Shown here piece after piece: positions 45,450-57,378 of a stretch of 64,000 bases of DNA; the stretch's first letter is position 1, and the number at the start of each line of letters is the position of its first letter. The position numbers were made by a program, and so were the translations under genes. The notes below the pieces were generated by a model. It made no database searches. It was not told the DNA's origin and saw nothing but the letters and a program-made list of their open reading frames with translations. The DNA comes from Clitopilus passeckerianus. Taxonomy: Eukaryota > Basidiomycota > Agaricomycetes > Agaricales > Entolomataceae. Location of the stretch: NCBI GenBank assembly GCA_944990035.1, contig CALYLX010000050.1, positions 80,358 to 144,357 on the forward strand. Direction: 5' to 3'.

Positions 45450-47015
45450 ATGAAATTCTCTCTTGCCTTCGCTGCTCTCTTTGTTGCTGTGGCCAACATT
45501 GTGCCCGCTCATGCGTGGTTCCGTGTTGCTTGTACTGCCCCGCTAGTTCAAGGTATGCACGCATGGACGACGTCTGATTGCATACTGACGACGGTGCTTA
45601 GAACATGGCGATCCCATCATCAGCCCTAACTCGAACCCTTCTAATCACGTCCATGTAAGGATCATGCAAATGGCTCTGTCTTAGCCATATAATCGCTTTC
45701 TCTTAGACTGTCCATGGTGCCAGTAGTGAGTTAAAGCTGTTTCAAGGAGTGGACGAAGCCTGACGAACATATACTTCCGCGCCAATAGCACCTACGACTA
45801 CCTCAGGTCCTCGCAGTGCACATCATGCGAAGTCACCCAGGATCTCTCCAACTACTGTGAGCTCAACGTTGCCACCTCTCCATTGATCTACTCACGCTTG
45901 ACGCCCTGGTTAAGGGTTCCCAAAACTCTACTTCCAGGATCCCAAAACCAAGACTTTTGAGCCCGTCAACAATGGTGGCCTTCTGGTCTACTACCAGAAT
46001 CGTGGCGACGGCGATGTGTTCAACAGTGGTAAAGGTCTGAAAGCGTTCCCTGCCGGATTTAAAATGCTTAGTGGTAACCCTACCTCTCGAAGCAAGAAGT
46101 GGGCGACATCTCTTTCTCTACTCCTTCCCGTGTTCAGGATAGTCTCTCCGACCCAGGTACCCCGTCGGCGAAGGTTCTCAGGGTGAGCTTCGTGAACATG
46201 CCATTCAATGGGCCTGTCTCTGCTACCCTACTCCTGGCTACGATAACACCGACGGTTCTGGCTTCCCCACTACAGACTGCGAGTCTGGTATGAAACTACT
46301 TCCCTGCCCAAACGCCAGTCTCTCACACGTTATTTAGGCTTCAACGCTCACATCCACACGCCCAATGAGTACCTTCAAGTGGCCCCAGAGCAATTCCAGA
46401 CTCTGACACTATCTACATAGCTTGCTGGGATGGTGTCAACGTCAACACCCCCGATCACACCTCCCACACTGCCTACCTCTCTGGCCTCGATAACGGAGCT
46501 TGCCCTTCGACCCACCCAGTCCCTCTCATGAAGCTCTTCTACGAGGTCACCTGGGATGTCCACAGCTTCGCCTCTCGCTGGACCCCTGGAACTGATAAGT
46601 AGCCCTTTGTCTACGCCACCGGAGAGCCGACCGGTTACTCCTGGAACGGAGACGTCCAAAAAGGCTGGGACTCGGGCGCCCTCCAGAATGCCATCGATCA
46701 GTGCAACAATCCCAACGACCAGACCGGTCAAGGTACGCTTCCAAGCATTGTATTGTTCCTTTGGTCTTGCTCATAAACCTCTCCACTCCCGTTAGGTGTC
46801 ACCGAAGCTTGCAGATTCCTCACGGTTCAGCAAGCTTCCGTTGCCAACACTTGCAAGATTAGCCCAGTCGTTACTGAGACTATCGACGGCGTCTTGACTA
46901 AGCTCCCTGGGTACGTGCAGGGATGTCTTTCACAAGAAGTTTGCACTAACCAACCTCATCCAAGCTGGCCCCGGTGACGCTACCCTCTACTCGGATTCCA
47001 ACTGCCCCCAATCAA
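45450..47015 (+). pseudogene. DUF1996 protein, copy 4, decayed
   Basis: The signal peptide (MKFSLAFAALFVAVANIVPA) and most family blocks are readable: GDPIISPNSNPSNHVH, STYDYLRSSQCTSC, FPKLYFQDPKTKTFEPV, YYQNRGDGDVFNSGKGLKAF, CLCYPTPGYDNTDGSG and CNNPNDQTGQG. Three lesions mark it as a pseudogene. First, in the block that reads GTDKWPF in the other copies, TGG has become TAG (46600-46602). Second, the intron before ACWDG has AT instead of GT at its donor (46365-46366), and the preceding Met codon is changed. Third, near 46955 about five bases including the last acceptor AG and the Cys codon of CNPIQ are missing, and the normal stop is lost. The end coordinate is approximate. Confidence 0.85.
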
Positions 47016-47341
47016 TGTGGAGTCGAGTTCCATGGAATCGTAGGGATTCCGGAAAATGATTGGTCTTGCTTCGTACGATTCTGGTTCTAACAAACGAATT
47101 TATTTGTAAATTTACGGTGTTCAATGCTATCGTTATGTGTCGAGCTTCATGCCTGTCTGCACGAAATGGCATATGAACAGTCGAGGCATTGAAAGGTCCT
47201 TGTGTATCACGACAGCGGTCCAATCTAGTGCATGGATATACAATATCAATGAAGAATACCTCAGCGAGTCATAATAGGTATATGGATTTACAAGTGTCCT
47301 ATCACAAGAAGAGGAGAGAAGGTGCTGGGGACATGATGGAA

Positions 47342-48194
47342 CTACGAACCGCCAATGCGAGTATATCCTCTATTACCGGCCGCCCATCTGTGACCTTTCT
47401 CAGCCGAGATCCCGGTAATCACTACACTAGCTGCGATAATGAGACTAGCTATCCAGGAGATTAAGTTGAGGGCATAGGCCAAACCTGGAAAAGACCAGTT
47501 TTCTTGGCATAGATAGATCAAGCGTTAGGTTAAACTTACCAGGGCGTGCATGGTCGAACGTTGGATATCTGGCAACTCTGTATTGGTCAGTGATCACACC
47601 GAAAGTTGCAATCTGGAACGCAGCTAAATAAAGGTTGAGTCAAGACGAAGACAGAGGTAGGACTCTGCCCACCATGTAGAAGGACTAGACCGGCGACAAC
47701 CTTCCAGATCCTTCGGCGCCTCGAACCCGTGCTGAGGCCGAAAAGAATCGCAACCAGTGAACCCGCCGCACACCACAGGGCAAGCTCTTCCATGTACCTC
47801 GCACTCGTCCAAGCAGTGCAAAAGCCCGACAGCTCCTTCTCACACCTGTCCGTGACTTTTGCTGGGAAGATGCGGCATTCGTACTTGCGGTAATCCACTT
47901 GGCCATTATTAGGTCCAGGTAGGTTCATTACCTCCTCTTCGCATCGTTCAGCTAGGCCGTAGGTCAGGGTTACTTTCGTCCCAAGAATCTCAGTCCGGAC
48001 AACCAGCCTGAGCACATGATGAATGTACTTTCAAGCTATAACTCAGAGAATGGACCAACCAGTCTGTCCTGACCCTGGCTAACACACTCTGCGACGAAGA
48101 TTAGACTCATCCATACAACAAAGTGCGTCAAACTAACAAAAATAAGGGTTATGGCGACTGCAACAAAAGTTACGACGTAGAAGGTTTTCCTCAT
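47342..48194 (-). CDS. Four-transmembrane SUR7/claudin-like membrane protein
   Basis: The order is TM1 at the N-terminus (FYVVTFVAVAITLIFVSLTH), an extracellular loop with paired cysteines (ECVSQGQD, then ERCEEEVMNLPGPN, YECRIFPAKVTDRCEKELSG), TM2 (ELALWCAAGSLVAILFGLS), a basic turn (TGSRRRR), TM3 (WKVVAGLVLLHAAFQIATFG) and TM4 (LAYALNLISWIASLIIAASV). The end is a short tail, GYTRIGGS, and TAG at 47342. Such four-TM proteins sit in the fungal plasma membrane or act in pH/stress sensing, but the specific family is inferred from topology only. The junction after exon 1 (about 48040-48090) is not fully resolved; two later introns are clean. Confidence 0.65.
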
Positions 48195-48347
48195 GGTGAA
48201 GGTGAGAGTTCAGGAGTTACCGCACTGCATGCACGTTTGAATTGGTGGAAGCTCGCAGCATGGAGTGACGAATGGGATGACATCAGGATACTTAGATTGA
48301 TGATGGATTACCGTCTCATGTACAGCAGACAAGCTCCTAACCGTAAG

Positions 48348-48429
48348 GTCCTTGTCGATTAGTGGTTAAATCATCTCGTTGTGGTTTCACTGCTCCGAGA
48401 AGCCGGAAGTTCGAATCCTCCCTGGGACA
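48348..48429 (+). tRNA. tRNA-His (anticodon GTG) with a 10-nt intron
   Basis: The 82 nt fold as acceptor GTCCTTG/CTGGGAC, D-arm GATTAGTGGTTAAATC, anticodon stem TCTCG/CGAGA, anticodon loop TTGTGG with a 10-nt intron right after position 37, a 4-nt variable loop and a T-arm with TTCGAAT. The anticodon region CTCGTTGTGG closely matches yeast tRNA-His. There are two stem mismatches, one in the acceptor and one in the T-arm. A T-run (TTTTTT) directly follows as a Pol III terminator. A G precedes position 1, as in tRNA-His. Confidence 0.78.
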
Positions 48430-48657
48430 TTTTTTACACCATGTTCCTTTGAATCTGGGAGTGATAGAATCATGGGCGCTGTGGAGTTCAAAGCACAAAT
48501 CCCTCAAAAACGCCATCTCTGGTCGGTTCTGACGCCGGTAATAATGGTGTTCGTCTAACTACAACCCATCCACATTCTCCACAATTCAGGCTATTGAGCC
48601 TTGCACGCCATCCTAGAAGAATAGGAGGATTGATATCTTAACTAAAACCAAAAAAAT
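48430..48657. other. Spacer between convergent tRNA-His genes
   Basis: The 228 bp spacer starts with the T-run of the first tRNA gene and ends with the A-run that is the terminator of the second. No other feature was seen. Confidence 0.5.
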
Positions 48658-48739
48658 TGTCCCAGGGAGGATTCGAACTTCCGGCTTCTCGGAGCAGTGA
48701 AACCACAACGAGATGATTTAACCACTAATCGACAAGGAC
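48658..48739 (-). tRNA. tRNA-His (anticodon GTG) with a 10-nt intron, second copy
   Basis: This is an exact inverted copy of the 82 nt at 48348-48429, transcribed toward it. It is followed on its own strand by a run of seven T (AATTTTTTTGG). The flanking sequences differ, so only the tRNA unit is duplicated. Confidence 0.78.
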
Positions 48740-48904
48740 CATAATGAAGATTTCCGTCGGTTGAATATACCCCGCTCTGTTGACGACGTGGATTGTCTTC
48801 ATAGCCAAACCATTCATCCATTTAAACGTGAATTATGTACAACAAAATTATCACGGTAAATAATAGTGGGTCATTAGAATTCGTCAACGTTCTGAGACGC
48901 TCCT

Positions 48905-51108
48905 TCAACCCCGTGGAACACCGCTCGTGACATGGGGGTACCTCTCAGCAATCATCTGTTTCGTAGTTGGGTTAGCGTTCGAACGGGTTTTGGCGGTATG
49001 AGTATGAGGGACTTACGCCAAAGAGCTCTGGTGCGCGGACGGCGAGAACTTGTGGGTCTTCACCGAGTCCAACGAAGCTGGAATTGGATGGTGTGAGATA
49101 GGACACCAAGGAACAAGGGTAAGACACCTACATCGTCGAGACACCAGCTTCAATCGCGGACGAAAGTGTCAGTGCTATATGAGCAATCAATACATTTACT
49201 CCTAATCATTAGAAGACAGAGACGACGTACAGCATTGCACACCAATCAAGAAAGCGAACAAGAGGATTGGCGCGGTGTAGCTTCCGCCAGCGTTGTAGGC
49301 GGGTGCCGTCAATCGAAGATAGAGGTATGCAAATAGAGAACAGACGAGGCCAATCATGTATGCGCCCCAGGTCAGAGTCATCCCGACAAGGGAGTCGTTG
49401 ATGAGGGCGTCGATTCCGCGGTCCTTGAACAGACGCCAGGTGTCCTTTGCGGCGGGGATGTAACTCTTGCCGTAGAGAGCTACGTATCAACGTCAGAGCG
49501 AGGTTCATACTTGCCTGAATGAGAACCCACCGATCTCAATGTATGCGTATCTGTGAACGAGGAAGATATAAATTAGCAACATGCCCGGATCCAGATGTAT
49601 ATTGGCACATACCGATTGAACCACTCCACTAACGCCTCGATGCAACCCACGAAACATTCAGCACAGCAGAACAAGCAAACCTCAACGACTATTAAAAAAA
49701 GTGAAATCAGCTCAATTTCACGTTCGGTTTCATTGCGACCACTTACGGTGGCCGTCAGCAGCTGCATTTTGCCTGATCATGTTGAGCACCAGGCGGATGA
49801 TCTCAAGGATAGTGACAATCAAAGAACCGAACGCGATCGATCCAAGAGACAATGTCGAGGCGCGGCCAAAAGCTGACATGGTGGGATTCTTTGGCTGAAG
49901 CAGTGGTGTTAGCCCTGAAAAGTCCGGGAGAGGTGCAAAATCAGAAGCCTTACCATCTGACCCATGTCCTTAGGCCCAAAGTAATACCAGGAACCGTACG
50001 GGCCACCTGCGAGCGTGGAGAGTGCGACATTTTTGACAACTTGTGCAGTCCAAAGGTAGGCAAAAGTCTCGAAGAATATAAGTCCACCGACTGTGGCTGA
50101 TGAACAAGACGTAGTTGCACAATCTAGTCTAATGTCAGTCACATGGACGATGTAGAAAGTCTTGGGGAGCGCTCACTGGGGCTGCCGGGGGTCCATGTAG
50201 TGTAAGTTGCAATTGCAGTGAAGGTATACCACGCAGAAAGAGCAGCCTGGATCAACAGCGCTACGAACGCAACTGCATAGACGCTCAGATGATGTTTCGA
50301 GATATCCATCACAACCTGTAACAAAAGCGATGCCAGTGGTATCCTAGACCTAAAACCGAAGTACGAGAGTACAGAGAGGAGGGCGATGATGGTGAAGATG
50401 ACCGCTCCGGCTGTGGAAGAGGTGAGCATTTCCTATAAGTGAGAGAATCTGCGAGTGGACGTACACCAATACTTTGTAATCCAATAGTAGATGCATATAC
50501 CGCTGGGAGGAACTTTTAACAAGAGTCAATGAGGGAATATGGTCTAGACTTACATGTTCAAGAGGATGGTCAGAATTAGGGTAATGTGCATAATCATGTG
50601 TGTGAACATTCTGGTCAAGAGGAGGTACAAAGCCGAAAGAACGATTGCTGCTGCAGTGACGAACAGCAAAAGCCAGACGGTGCTCCTGAATTGCACGAGT
50701 CAGTAAATACTCAGAGTTCAGAAAATTAAGAGACACCGACTTATTCACAGTCACAGAAGACCCTGTCTGACCACCAGCTTTTCCAAGACCACCGCCTAGG
50801 CCTCCAGACTTCACCCATATATTGATAACATATCCAGAGAGTCCCGCAAAGGCGAGGAACTATCGGATGCTTAGCCTCTCTGGGACTGACAAGCTGAATA
50901 GAGTACGCACCGTAAGAATAAAAAGGATGAGGAAAATGGGGTCATTGATCTTCTTCTTTGGCTTGAATCGCCCACCCTCGTATGGCGATTTCTCATACCC
51001 TTGCTCGTTATACTGTTGGGGTGGTGGTCCGTCGGGATACTGTTGCCCATAACCCGTATTCTGTGGGGCATAGTTGGGCGTAGGGCCGGGATAGGGAGGT
51101 GCAGACAT
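48905..51108 (-). CDS. Choline transporter-like (CTL) protein, PNS1 family
   Basis: The N-terminus is Pro/Gln/Tyr/Gly-rich (MSAPPYPGPTPNYAPQNTGY) and cytosolic, with FKPKKKINDPIFLILFIL leading to TM1. Many membrane helices follow. The CTL signature is clear in STLSLGSIAFGSLIVTILEI, then LFCCAECFVGCIEALVEWFN and RYAYIEIALYGKSY. Further on are MTLTWGAYMIGLVCSLFAY and EDPQVLAVRAPELFGMIAER, ending YPHVTSGVPRG with TGA at 48905. CTL/PNS1 proteins are plasma-membrane solute-carrier-like proteins; yeast Pns1 has no proven choline transport. At least nine introns are present, and no break was seen. Confidence 0.9.
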
Positions 51109-51653
51109 TATGTTCCGAATAACAGCAACTGCTGCTTCAAGTTCGTCTGAGGCTTATAGTCGTAAAAGTGGCGTAGAGTACTGAAAGATGTTCGAGAAAG
51201 AAGAAGGAAATGTTGAAAGTGGTGAGGAAAGTTCGTTGACCAGAAAAGGTTAGGCTTTGAAGAGGAGGCTGGCTTGGGCACGTTGACCTGCAATCGTAAT
51301 CCGAAGGAAACCAGCTCCAGACAGGGAAGCCACCCTTAGCTTAGATCACAGCCTTTGATCCGCCTAACGTCGGTGACTGCGGATGACTTCATGAAACAAT
51401 CATCCCGAGTTCGATTCTCGAGGCGAGAGAAATTCAATAACTATGTATTCCGTGGTCTTATGGATACATGAGTGTGTGTGTATGATATATATGACAGCAA
51501 CGTTCGGTTGAGTATACGATGGCCCCAGAAAAAGCAGGAGAACAAACGACATTTAAAGGGAAAATATCAAAAACCGAGTAATAAGCGACGCCATTCAGCC
51601 TTGGCTGGGAACATGAGGGAGGTCAGAACTTGGAAGAATATCTATAGTCCACA
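51109..51653. other. Intergenic gap
   Basis: About 545 bp contain the PNS1 promoter and the 3' end of the PP2C gene. A GTTCGATTC box-B-like sequence near 51410 was noted but does not fold as a tRNA. Confidence 0.4.
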
Positions 51654-53040
51654 TCAAGCCGTTTGAGCCGTGACATGTTTGAACCGGACAACAAGGACAG
51701 TGACATTATCGGTGGTATGATGTGAAAGCGCATATTTCAAAAGCTTGGTACTTGCTGTCTGCGCATCTGGAATTTCTCGAACGAGATCAACAGCCGCTTG
51801 ATCGTTGGCGACATCCCACAACTAGATAAGTATATCGTTAGCTTCGCTGAAGAGCGAATCCAAAGAAATTGAACTTACCCCATCACAAGCAATGATCAGG
51901 AACTCGTCCTCTTCACAAAGCTCGGTCTCGGTCGTGTATGGGCTTCCAACCACAAACTCTTTCATGCTGCTATCACCCAAGCTTCTGGTCACAGCCAGCA
52001 CACCGTTCACCCTTCCGCTTAACACGAAACCTCCGGCATCGGTGATCCTTTTCGCCTCCTGCTTGTCTGATCCCTTGTGATCATAGCTCAGCCTGACGGC
52101 TTTCCCGGCGCGACACAGCACAGCACGAGCATCCCCTGCGTTCGCAATATAGAGAACTCTGCGTACACTGGGTGGCGGAACCGTGACCTCTCGCCTGTAC
52201 CCAACAGGGGATGTCGATCGTGGCGTTGCGGGTGACGAATGCGATGGGCTGTTGTTTCCAGTCAAGGACATCAATGCCTGTCGGATCCTGCTTCCACTGA
52301 AGCTTTTCTTTTTCATGAGGCTCTTCTCGTTGGCATCCTCGAGTTGGAAGCCACTACTGTGGCCAGAACTGGAGCTATCAGCGAGTCCATCGACAGCAGT
52401 CTGGTTTGAGGCTGGTGGAGACTCGGATCGTGGCGAACTTGGGGCTGTGCTGAGGAAGGATTGGTGGCCTGAGGCGTCTTCGAGTCGGAGAAAGGCGGTT
52501 ACGGCGGTACATCCAGAGTGGATCTTGCCTTCCGAGTCTTCACAGAGCTTCGAGAGACTGGCATCAACGTCATGAAACGTGTTGTTGAGGATGTCGGGGA
52601 CACGAATTGTGGGCGCTTGATGAAGGTTTGTAAGGAGGTGCTATGATAGATTGAGAAAATTAGATGCTGTGAAGTATGATAGCCTGTGAAGACGTACTTC
52701 GTGAAAATGGTTACCACACCACTCGGCAGCATGTTTTCCTGCGTGCCCGTCAAAAACAGCGAAGAACCCTTGGCCCCTTACAGCGTCGAAGTCGGTGACG
52801 AAGGAGTGGGCATCTTCCATCGTTCTCCGACTTCCTTTATCCTCCGATATGCCAACCTGGTAGGCTGTATTCTTTGTTGCGTGTCGGTTTAGGATCTAAA
52901 GCCACTCATTCATTAGCGATCTCCACGAGGAGCCAACCATTAGGACATACACCATAAGTCTCAAGCTCTACAGCTGTTATCGATTTGCTTCTTGCATTTG
53001 GCGAGTCCGAGAACCTGGGTGGCATTGTCGTCGTGGCCAT
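51654..53040 (-). CDS. PP2C-family protein phosphatase (PPM type)
   Basis: The start is MATTTMPPRFSDSPNA. The catalytic motifs are in order: VGISEDKGSRRTMEDAHSFV, GFFAVFDGHAGKHAAEW, a Ser-rich insertion of roughly 100 residues, then LYIANAGDARAVLCRAGKAV, YDHKGSDKQEAKRITDAGGF, VNGVLAVTRSLGDSSMKEFV, LIIACDGLWDVANDQAAVDL and HHTTDNVTVLVVRF. The metal-binding aspartates of ED, DGHAG, DGLWD and DN are all present, so it should be an active Mg/Mn-dependent Ser/Thr phosphatase, closest in layout to Ptc1-type enzymes of stress-MAPK control. The Ser/Pro insertion between the second and third motifs is a notable addition. Introns are short and consistent. Confidence 0.92.
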
Positions 53041-54972
53041 ATGTCCTGTCAATCGGAGGTGGGGTGGTGAAGTAATTTCAGGATCTAGACACGACCAAGG
53101 ACGTTAGTTGGGCAGCTGAGTAGTATGTCGAAGCTCTTGTTAACGTACGAACTATATAGTCCTGTTCAAAAGGCTATGACCAGCGTAGTCCGTAGTCCGA
53201 TAGCGAAACTGAGTGATGACTGTGGTGGCTCTGGTATAAGCGTTGTGATTTGATCGTTCGGGGTTCTGTTAATCAGGCAAGCGTCTATCTTGCCAGAAAC
53301 GCGTAATCACAGCTAATTAGTATAGTAGTGTCAATAGCTGTAGAAAGGTAAGATATTTGTGCCCAAAAGCACTGCCTGGTTGTTAAATACTGACACCAAT
53401 TGCGCTGGGATCCACCGCTTTGACCCTTATTGGCGCTCGGGAACTGGCCCAGCGGAGTTACTTTGGATCTTTGCATTGTCCTTCTCCATGTTTTATTGAA
53501 CAAGCTTCAAACCAGAGTGGATGGCCTCATGAATGAGACTTGACTACGAATTATGCTCCTGAGTCACCCAGTCAACACAAAATGAGGTTTTCAATATCCT
53601 CCGCAGAGGCACCCAGGGTTTGCTGGCAGCAGCTCCATAAATAGGGGTCAGGTTGAATGGTTCTAGCTCAAGCCCTCCTTCACAGACCTCGTTGATAGGC
53701 GCGTATTACCAGGAGGCAAAGCTCTGTATCGGCCATTTGGCGCGCAGCACACCTCTGTACGCTGGGATGGACAGCTGTTTCTGGGACCTCCCGAAAGTTT
53801 AACTTCGTATGAGTCTTAATTTCGTGAACTCAATCAACAGCATGGCCTGCTTGACGTCGGCGGAGGGCAGTTCACAACTCATGCTCTTCGCCACTTCATA
53901 GAAGGTTTCAACATGCCACCATGAGTCATAAGTCTCTATTCCCTTCCTGGTATCTTGAACCCTACTATTAAGTGTCGGCACTTGCAAATCTGGGCGAGTT
54001 ACGTCCACATCTCCCTCCACATGGAAGCTGAAACTAAGTAGTTTTATTTCCAGTCACAAAAATGTCTTTTCTAGGGGACACTCGAGTCGAATCTTGTGAT
54101 TTCTTCTTTGAACGAGCTTCGGATTGTCCCCGAGCAAAAGAATGAAAGGGACCGCCTGATGCAAACGCGCGTCACGCTATGTCACGGTCAAGTTGAGTGT
54201 AGGCTCTCCACCAATTTGTCACGCTTTGTCACGCGTCTAGAGCTGCAAAGCGACCAATTCCTTCCTCACCAGCGATCCTTTAGAGTTTTAGCCTCGGAGA
54301 AATTGTCTTTATTCATAATTCACCATATATAATCTCGTATAGTCTCCCCAGTATTGCGTCATGAGCCTGAGATAATATCCGAAGCTTGTCATCTCGTTAC
54401 ATCAGCCTCAAAATTACACCTTTTTGAATACCAATCCACACCACGGACATCTTTTGCCCTGAGTTGCTATAACAATACTCTCCTGGCATAAACTCAGCTT
54501 TTGGTTACATCTGCGTGTCGAATATGCGATTGCAAGGGACTCAAAATCGCCGTTTGCACCTGGCGGTCCGTTTGCAAGTGATGACCATCAATAGTATTCC
54601 ACACCTACAACCATCATTCCATCCCAATTCAAACCTGCATTCTTGACAATCCTGAACATCAATTCAGCGGCGTAAATGCACCCGCTACACCTCGATTGCC
54701 AAATATGGTAACCTGTAGTCATGATCGAGGGGTTTCTCCCATCGCTTGGGGAGTTACGACAAGTCCAGATGAGACCATATTATGCTACTGCACCCTGCCA
54801 ATTTGCCTCCACAATGTGATTCTACCCCGGACATCAAATTGAACCGGCGGTTGGAATCAACTGTTATATTCAATATAAGCCTCTTCATGGCGACGACAGT
54901 GCTTGATCCTTCTTGGAAGAGTGCCTTCGGGATCTACTTGTTTTCTATTCAACTCGTCGAAACCTTGGAAAA
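53041..54972. other. Gene-free intergenic region
   Basis: About 1.9 kb lie between divergent PP2C and GMC genes. No ORF has a recognisable motif and no RNA or repeat was seen. The GMC 5' UTR and any upstream exon would lie at its right end (ATGs at 54888 and 54913 are out of frame or lack support). Confidence 0.4.
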
Positions 54973-57378
54973 ATGGTCAACTACGTGAAGGGATCTCAAG
55001 CTGGGCAGCGGGTTCCGAGTACTGGGGATATAAAACCGGACAAGAGATTCCAGTATGACTTCATCATTATCGGAGGAGGCATGGTTTTCCGGCGCTTATT
55101 CAACTTCTCGATACTAATCCTTATTATGCATCTACAGGAACTTCGGGCTGTGTCTTGGCTGCCAGGTTGAGTGAGAATCCGGCGTTCAAGGTCTTGCTAC
55201 TGGAGTCTGGAGGAAGGTACACCCACTGCCATTGCCCATCATAACCAGGCACTGACCTCCACTCCGCCGATAGTGGGAAAAGCCTCCTCTTCAGTCGCAT
55301 CCCAGCTGCATTTAACTTCTTGTTTCATACAAAGCATGTCTACGAACTTTACACCGAGCCTCAGAATGCAGCGGGGAAGAGAGAATGGTATTGGCCGCGA
55401 GGTATGCTGATACCATTCTCGTACGAATCCTCCTATAAGAAGTATTCTAGGGAAGATGCTTGGAGGTTGCTCCTCCATCAATGCTCAGATGTTCGTGTTT
55501 CTCAGGACACAGTTCCAGGTCCCCACCACCAAACCATCTTTTGTTTTAGGGCTCAATATGGCGCCCCAGGAGACTTCAACGAGTGGGCCCAAATAACTGG
55601 CGATGACTCTTGGTCATGGGCCAACTTCCACCGTTACTTCCGCAAATTTGAGAAATATGTTCCCAACCCCAAATATCCTGATATCGACGGGAAACAGAAA
55701 GGATTAACAGGACCAGTGGAAATTGGGTACCATAACTCGATAACCAAGCCCTCGGCGGCGTTTGTTAAGAGTTGTGAGGAGGTTGGAATCCCATTTAACT
55801 CTGATTTCAATACGACGGCTGGGACGAAGGGCGTTAGTAGGGTGAGTATTTACGTTTTGCTTGCTTTGCTTTGAAGTACAACTTGTGGTGCCACTCTTAG
55901 ACGAGTGAGTAGTCTCGAACTGCTACGCGGAACCTTCTAATACCCTGTAGTGACATATGTCGACAACAAGGCTACGAGAGTTTCCTCAGAATCAGCATAC
56001 CTCACCAAGGACGTTCTGGCACGGTCAAACTTGGTCGTTGCTACCCATGCCTCCGTGACCAAGATCCTCTTCGACAACCCCGCCGAGGGTGAGCCGAGAG
56101 CGATTGGGGTTCAATATGCTGCATCAAAGACCGGACCTTCGTATCAAGCGTTTGCTAAGAAGGAGGTTCTTCTGACGTGAGTTTCGATCTCCGGTGTATC
56201 GAAGTTTGGGGCTGATGTTTGGACGATAGAGCTGGCGCGATCCATTCACCACACATCCTACTCCTGTCAGGTATTGGCTCCACCTCCCAGCTTGAACCGC
56301 ACAAGATTTCTGTTGTGCATGACCTTTCCGGTGTGGGAGAAAACCTCATTGATCATCCTGTGGTGGATGTCAACTTGAAGGACAAGTTGAATGCCTCAAC
56401 GAAGTATATCAAGCCTCACACACCAATAGAAGCAGTCAAGGCCCTCGGCAGCGTGTATACATATTTCGTCAAACACAAGGGACCTATGGCTACTAACGTG
56501 AGCTCCCCCGCTCACTTATATGTACCCTCCCACATCCTAACTCGTGAATTTACAGATTGGAGAAGCGGCTGCTTTCTGTCGTTCCGACGATCCTACACTC
56601 TTCCCCGCGGTAGATTTTCCTACCCCGATAGAGAAGGACTCCACATCCGCTCAGGACAGTCCGGATCTGGAACTGTTCTCTACGCCGTTTGCGTATAAGG
56701 ACCATGGGAGGTACATTTTCCCGATGCATACCGTTGGACTACACGCTGTACTACTGAGGTGGGCAACACATGTATCTCAAGCTGAAAGGGTACTGATTTT
56801 TGTGTAACAGGCCAAATAGTAAAGGCACTCTGAGGCTAAAGAGCAAAGATCCTTGGGAAAACCCACTTATGGACCCAAAGTATGTTTCTCACACTTCTTC
56901 CCCGCACCTGGCTCATTCCTCTCCAGATACTTTGAAGCCCCTGAAGACCTCGACAAACTCGTGCGTGGAGTTCGACTGCTCTTCAAGGTTGCACGAGCGG
57001 GACCTCTGTCTTCACGTATCGACCACACGTACAAACGGCCATTGCTCGATCATGCTTTAGAGAAAGAATCCGACGAGAAGTTGAGAGAGATCGTAAGACA
57101 GCGTGCAGAGACGCTGTACCATCCAGTTGGGACTTGTCGAATGGCACCGCAGGCCGATGGAGGCGTTGTAGATTCTCAGCTGAGGGTATACGGTATAAAG
57201 GGCTTGAGGATTATTGATGCAAGTGTTTTCCCCAAGATTGTTTCTGGACATACGGTGAGCGCGTTTGAGCGTAAACACGATGGGTTGCTGATTCTTGCTT
57301 CGTCAGGCTGGTGCGGTATTCGCAATTGCAGAAAAGGCAGCAGACCTTATCAAGGTCGAGTATGCTACGAAGGAGTAA
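54973..57378 (+). CDS. GMC-family FAD oxidoreductase
   Basis: The N-terminus has [20 protein letters not shown], the dinucleotide-binding motif, then LLLESGG. After several introns come [20 protein letters not shown], the GMC signature 1, and [20 protein letters not shown]. Signature 2 is [17 protein letters not shown]. The C-terminal part has [20 protein letters not shown], carrying the catalytic His, and [20 protein letters not shown] with the second His/Asn position. Substrates (alcohol, glucose, choline or aryl alcohol) cannot be told from the sequence. No signal peptide is seen, so it is probably intracellular. Joining SR to MTYVD requires a 4-nt exon at 55901-55904 or an alternative donor. 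The stop follows KVEYATKE. Confidence 0.9.

Noticed and set aside
48123..48362. 79-codon plus-strand ORF running into the tRNA-His gene
   Set aside because: It covers the first exon of the minus-strand four-TM gene and the tRNA. It has no coding signature.
51350..51430. tRNA-like sequence with GTTCGATTC (box B) and a GATGA/TCATC stem
   Set aside because: No matching acceptor stem or D-arm could be built, and there is no terminator T-run. It may be a chance match or a very old relic.
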